Source: an uncultured Clostridia bacterium (GTDB lineage: Bacteria > Bacillota > Clostridia > Oscillospirales > Oscillospiraceae). Taken from it: a DNA stretch of 9,156 bases. The position numbers were made by a program, and so were the translations under genes. The stretch lies in NCBI GenBank assembly GCA_945635805.1, contig CALZCW010000017.1, positions 1-9,156 of the forward strand, in the 5' to 3' direction. Under the pieces are notes generated by a model that saw only the letters and a program-made list of their open reading frames with translations, searched no databases and was not told where the DNA came from. Below, piece after piece: positions 6,234 through 9,156 of the stretch (position 1 is its first letter; every line of letters begins with the position of its first letter).

Positions 6234-7961
6234 TCAAATGTATTCCTGCTTCAGCACATCCACCATGCCCCGGGTCGTCAGCCGCAGGGTCGGAATGACC
6301 GGCAGAGACATAAAGGACAGGGTCATAAAGGGGTCGATGCCCCGGGAAGCGCCCAGGCGGAAAGCCTGTTCCTTTGCCTCCTCCAGACGGCGGTTGACGC
6401 TGATGAGGCTGTCGTCGCTCATGAGGCCGGCGATCTCCAGCACCACCTCGCCCTTGACCTTGCCCTTGTCCGCCACGACGATACCGCCGCGGTTCTCCAC
6501 CACGCGGTTGGCGGCAAAGGCCATGTCGGCTTCATTGGTTCCCACAACGATGATATTGTGGGAATCGTGGGAGATGGAGGTGGCGACGGCACCGCTCTTC
6601 AGGCCGTAGCCCTGAATATAGCCCAGGCCGATGTGGCCAGTCCCCTTGTGGCGCTCGATGACGGCGATGCGCAGGATGTCCTTTTCCGGGTCAATGGCCT
6701 CCGCCCGGCCGTTGTCGGTGGAGATGATCTCCCCCGCCACCAGACCGATGACGCCCTGACTGCCGTTGGGGCGGAAATCCTCCGGGCGCAGACGGGCCAC
6801 ACGGAAGGTATCGTGGGCCTTCTCTGCCAGAGATTTTTTCAGATTCGCCGCCGCAAAGGGCTGGACCACACCGCCCTCACAGCTTACGGCGCCCCGCTTG
6901 ATGACCAGCTCCACACGGAAGCGCTCAAAGCCGTCGATAACCGTCAGGTCTGCACGGAAGCCCGGAGCAATGGCACCCCGGTCCCTGAGGCCGAAGTACT
7001 CGGCAGGATTCCGGGTGGCAGCCTTGATGGCGGTGATGGGTTCCACGCCACAGGACACGGCGGTTCTGATGATATAGTCGATATGGCCCTTTTCCAGCAG
7101 GTCGATGGGATGCTTGTCGTCGGTGCAGAAGACGCATCGATCCGCGTAGCTCTCTTTCAGCAGGGGCGTCAGCGCCTCCAGATTCCGGGCGGCGGTACCG
7201 TCGCGGACCATAATGTACTGGCCGCACCGGAGTTTTTCCAGTGCTTCCTCCACCTGGGAACATTCGTGATCGGAGCGGACGCCCGCTGCGGCATAGGCAG
7301 CCAGCTCTTTGCCGAGGACACCGGGGGCGTGACCGTCGATGAGCGCGCCGTGGCTCTGGGCGCCTGCCAGTTTTTCAAGAACCTGCGGGTCCTTGTGGAT
7401 CACGCCGAAGGAATTCATCATCTCCGCCAGTCCCAGCACACGGGGATGGGCGTAGAAGCCGTCGATGGCGCTGTGGTCCAGCTCCGCACCGGCCTCATCC
7501 AGAGGGGTGGCGGGAACGCAGCTTGGCAGCATGAAGAGTACGTCCACCGGCAGGTTTTCCGTGGACTGGAGCATATACTCGATGCCGTCGGTGCCCATGA
7601 CGTTGGCGATCTCATGGGGGTCGGTGACCACGGTGGTCGTCCCGTGGGGCACGACGGCCTTGGCAAATTCGCGGGGGCTGACCAGAGAGGACTCCAGATG
7701 GATGTGAGCGTCGATAAAGCCCGGGCAGACGATCTTGCCCGCCACATCGATCTCCGTCACGCCCTCATAGCTTCCGATTCCGGCAATGCGGCCTTTGACG
7801 ATCGCAATATCTCCCTTGCAAAGCTCGTTGGAAAACACGTTGACGTAGACGGCGTTTTTCAGGACCAAATCTGCCTTTTTTCGTCCCATGGCCACGTCGA
7901 TGAGGGCCTGTTTCTCCGTCACTGCCCGCTGCAGTCCGGCAGTCTTGCTGTTTTCAGACAT
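6234..7961 (-). CDS. ade: Adenine deaminase
   Basis: The 575-aa protein has the full length and motif order of bacterial adenine deaminase, which hydrolyses adenine to hypoxanthine and ammonia for purine salvage. An N-terminal beta segment (about 30-80) leads into the amidohydrolase barrel with PGFIDAHIHLESS (metal ligands His86 and His88), TDPHEIANVMG (about 113-123), GHAPG and CTDDKHP (about 278-284). AATRNPAEYFGL and GAIAPGFRADLTVI follow. The C-terminal domain contains SISHDSHNIIVVGTNEADM (about 461-479), characteristic of AdeC enzymes and part of their metal site. It ends with FMSLPVIPTLRLTTRGMVDV. ATG at 7961 follows AAAGGA nine bases upstream. The gene stands alone on this strand, convergent with yfbR and divergent from queH. 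No purine riboswitch core was seen in its short leader. Confidence 0.96.
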   Translation of the reverse strand: MSENSKTAGLQRAVTEKQALIDVAMGRKKADLVLKNAVYVNVFSNELCKGDIAIVKGRIAGIGSYEGVTEIDVAGKIVCPGFIDAHIHLESSLVSPREFAKAVVPHGTTTVVTDPHEIANVMGTDGIEYMLQSTENLPVDVLFMLPSCVPATPLDEAGAELDHSAIDGFYAHPRVLGLAEMMNSFGVIHKDPQVLEKLAGAQSHGALIDGHAPGVLGKELAAYAAAGVRSDHECSQVEEALEKLRCGQYIMVRDGTAARNLEALTPLLKESYADRCVFCTDDKHPIDLLEKGHIDYIIRTAVSCGVEPITAIKAATRNPAEYFGLRDRGAIAPGFRADLTVIDGFERFRVELVIKRGAVSCEGGVVQPFAAANLKKSLAEKAHDTFRVARLRPEDFRPNGSQGVIGLVAGEIISTDNGRAEAIDPEKDILRIAVIERHKGTGHIGLGYIQGYGLKSGAVATSISHDSHNIIVVGTNEADMAFAANRVVENRGGIVVADKGKVKGEVVLEIAGLMSDDSLISVNRRLEEAKEQAFRLGASRGIDPFMTLSFMSLPVIPTLRLTTRGMVDVLKQEYI

Positions 7962-7999
7962 ATTACATTATCCTTTCTCATGGATTTCGGTATATTGTT

Positions 8000-8028
8000 A
8001 TCATAGCACACACATCTTTTCTTTTCCA
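8000..8028 (-). promoter_or_regulatory. Promoter of adenine deaminase gene
   Basis: On the minus strand TGGAAA (8023-8028, 4/6) is 17 bases from TATGAT (8000-8005, 5/6). The start would be near 7993, giving a leader of about 30 bases that holds only the ribosome binding site. Confidence 0.65.
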
Positions 8029-8068
8029 CGGGCAATCTGCACAAAACTCAGGAGTGTTTTTTGTGTGC

Positions 8069-8097
8069 TTGCCATGAGGGAACTTTGGTGTTATAAT
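8069..8097 (+). promoter_or_regulatory. Near-consensus promoter of queH
   Basis: TTGCCA (8069-8074, 5/6) and a perfect TATAAT (8092-8097) are 17 bases apart on the plus strand. Transcription would start near 8104, leaving a leader of about 20 bases, just enough for AAGGAGG. This leaves no room for a leader riboswitch such as preQ1. Confidence 0.85.
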
Positions 8098-8123
8098 CTA
8101 ATTTGAAAGAAGGAGGCGCTTTC

Positions 8124-8669
8124 ATGACCACTCTGCTGCATATCTGCTGCGCGCCCTGCGCCAATCAGTGCATCGACGTTCTGCGGGCCGACGGCTTCCA
8201 ACTCACCGGTTTTTGGTACAACCCCAATATCCACCCCTTTACCGAATACCGCAGCCGCCGCAACTGTCTGCGCGACTACGCCCAGAGCGTGGAGCTTCCC
8301 CTGCTGGAGCTGGATGAATACGCCCTGCGGCCCTTTATCCGGGAGGTGGCCGGGGATATTGCGCAGCGCTGCGTCAAATGCTATGAAATGCGCCTGTTCG
8401 CCGCGGCAAAGGCGGCCTCCGAGGGCGGCTTCGACAGCTTCACCTCCTCCCTGTTCATCAGCCCCTATCAGAACCACGAGCTGATGCGGGAGGTGGCAGA
8501 GCGGGCAGCGGCGGAATTCGGCGTACAGTTTCTCTACCGGGACTTTCGCCCCTATTTCCGCGCAGGCCAGGAGCGCGCACGGGAGCTGGGTATGTATATC
8601 CAGAAATACTGCGGCTGCGTGTTTTCCGAGGAGGAGCGCTATCTCAAGCCGTCCAGGCGCATCCCATAA
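8124..8669 (+). CDS. queH: Epoxyqueuosine reductase QueH
   Basis: The 181-aa protein is QueH (formerly DUF208), which reduces epoxyqueuosine to queuosine in the wobble position of GUN-anticodon tRNAs and replaces cobalamin-dependent QueG. It has the expected cysteine layout: HICCAPC (Cys8, Cys9, Cys12), RCVKCYEMRL (Cys83, Cys86) and YCGCVFSEEE (Cys163, Cys165), consistent with iron-sulfur and redox cysteines. FWYNPNIHPFTEY and TSSLFISPYQNH also match the family. ATG at 8124 is chosen because AAGGAGG lies seven bases upstream and the predicted transcript starts near 8104; an in-frame TTG at 8103 lies upstream of the ribosome binding site and would be left almost leaderless. No other queuosine gene lies nearby. 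The flavodiiron gene follows after 59 bases with no clear terminator between, so read-through is likely. Confidence 0.95.
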   Translation: MTTLLHICCAPCANQCIDVLRADGFQLTGFWYNPNIHPFTEYRSRRNCLRDYAQSVELPLLELDEYALRPFIREVAGDIAQRCVKCYEMRLFAAAKAASEGGFDSFTSSLFISPYQNHELMREVAERAAAEFGVQFLYRDFRPYFRAGQERARELGMYIQKYCGCVFSEEERYLKPSRRIP

Positions 8670-8728
8670 GAGCTGCGCCTTTGCGGCAGACATTCACATC
8701 AGAAAAATAATTTAGGAGGAATCAACCA

Positions 8729-9156
8729 ATGCGCATTACCGACGACATTCTTTATATCGGCGTAAACGACCATCAGGTGGACCTGTTCGAGGGTCAGTAC
8801 ACGGTGCCCAACGGCATGGCCTACAATTCCTACGTCATTCTGGACGAGAAGATCGCCGTCATGGACACGGTGGACGCCCGTTTCACCCACGAATGGCTGG
8901 ACAATCTGGAAGCCGTTCTCGGCGGCAGACGGCCGGACTATCTGGTCGTGCAGCACATGGAGCCGGACCATTCGGCCAACATTGCCAATTTCCTCCGGCT
9001 CTATCCCGAGACCACCGTCGTCGCCACCGGCAAGGCCTTCGTCATGATGCAGCAGTTCTTCGGCGCTGACTGTGCCGAGCGCCGCATCACCGTGGCAGAG
9101 GGCGACACTCTTTCCCTGGGCCGCCACACCCTGAGCTTCTACATGGCCCCCATGGT
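8729..9156 (+). CDS. Flavodiiron protein (A-type flavoprotein), N-terminal part
   Basis: This ORF runs off the window end; 142 codons are visible. It encodes the start of the metallo-beta-lactamase-like diiron domain of flavodiiron proteins, which reduce oxygen to water (or nitric oxide to nitrous oxide) in the cytoplasm of anaerobes. The diiron-ligand motif HxExDH appears as HMEPDH (His76, Glu78, Asp80, His81). The preceding PNGMAYNSYVILDEKIAVMDTVD and the later ATGKAFVMMQQFFG also match the family. ATG at 8729 follows AGGAGG nine bases upstream. The flavodoxin domain and any rubredoxin or flavin-reductase extension would lie beyond the window, so the subclass and preferred substrate cannot be set. 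It may be expressed from the queH promoter; no convincing promoter is seen in the 59-base gap. Confidence 0.93.
   Translation, partial: MRITDDILYIGVNDHQVDLFEGQYTVPNGMAYNSYVILDEKIAVMDTVDARFTHEWLDNLEAVLGGRRPDYLVVQHMEPDHSANIANFLRLYPETTVVATGKAFVMMQQFFGADCAERRITVAEGDTLSLGRHTLSFYMAPM

Noticed and set aside
6213..8006. A 597-codon open frame on the plus strand covering the whole adenine deaminase gene
   Set aside because: It is antisense to a gene with complete family motifs; its predicted product is His/Gly/Asp-rich with no recognisable domain, which is typical of the complement of GC-rich coding sequence.
7962..8123. Purine or preQ1 riboswitch in the ade/queH intergenic region
   Set aside because: Both predicted leaders are about 20-30 bases long, too short, and no conserved aptamer core was found.
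8672..8700. Possible hairpin (CTGC...GCAG) and possible promoter (TTGCGG with AT-rich DNA 19 bases later) between queH and the flavodiiron gene
   Set aside because: The stem is short and bulged with no T tract, and the promoter-like boxes have poor match and spacing; neither is good enough to list as a feature.

Overview
The window looks like chromosomal DNA of a GC-rich, anaerobic Firmicute, most likely a Clostridia/Oscillospiraceae-type bacterium (inference). The support is: strong AGGAGG-type ribosome binding sites at nearly every gene, sigma-A-like promoters with 17-bp spacers, a DapH-type (acetylase) diaminopimelate pathway gene, an A-type flavodiiron protein typical of anaerobes, QueH rather than QueG, and the NfeD/SPFH pairing. 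I saw no phage, transposon, CRISPR, tRNA or rRNA sequence.

Layout. Positions 27-1667 hold a minus-strand operon: promoter (1639-1667), a short NfeD protein, an SPFH/band-7 membrane scaffold protein, a 37-codon single-helix membrane ORF that begins on the base after the SPFH stop codon, and a long hairpin terminator (27-72). Divergent from it, a plus-strand promoter at 1738-1766 drives a tight three-gene unit (1839-3706): a MinD-like ATPase, a methylglyoxal-synthase-fold protein and tetrahydrodipicolinate N-acetyltransferase DapH, closed by a terminator (3719-3747). A second plus-strand unit (3838-6149) carries a large DUF2207 membrane protein and a YfbR-type HD-domain 5'-deoxynucleotidase, closed by a strong terminator (6155-6198). 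Adenine deaminase (6234-7961) lies on the minus strand, convergent to that unit. It is divergent from a plus-strand block with a near-consensus promoter (8069-8097), the queuosine enzyme QueH and the start of a flavodiiron protein gene cut by the window edge.

How the genes fit together. NfeD, SPFH and the small membrane ORF probably form a membrane microdomain module. YfbR and adenine deaminase both act in purine/deoxynucleotide salvage, although they sit in opposite transcription units. DapH feeds lysine and peptidoglycan precursor synthesis.

Most unusual points. (1) The methylglyoxal-synthase-like protein keeps the phosphate-binding residues but has His in place of the catalytic-base Asp, and it lacks the usual His and Asp of the later active-site loop, so it may not make methylglyoxal. 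(2) The MinD-like protein has no MinC or MinE gene beside it and lacks the usual C-terminal membrane-targeting helix. (3) The 37-codon membrane ORF follows the SPFH gene with no gap. These suggest repurposed proteins, but none of it can be proved from sequence alone.
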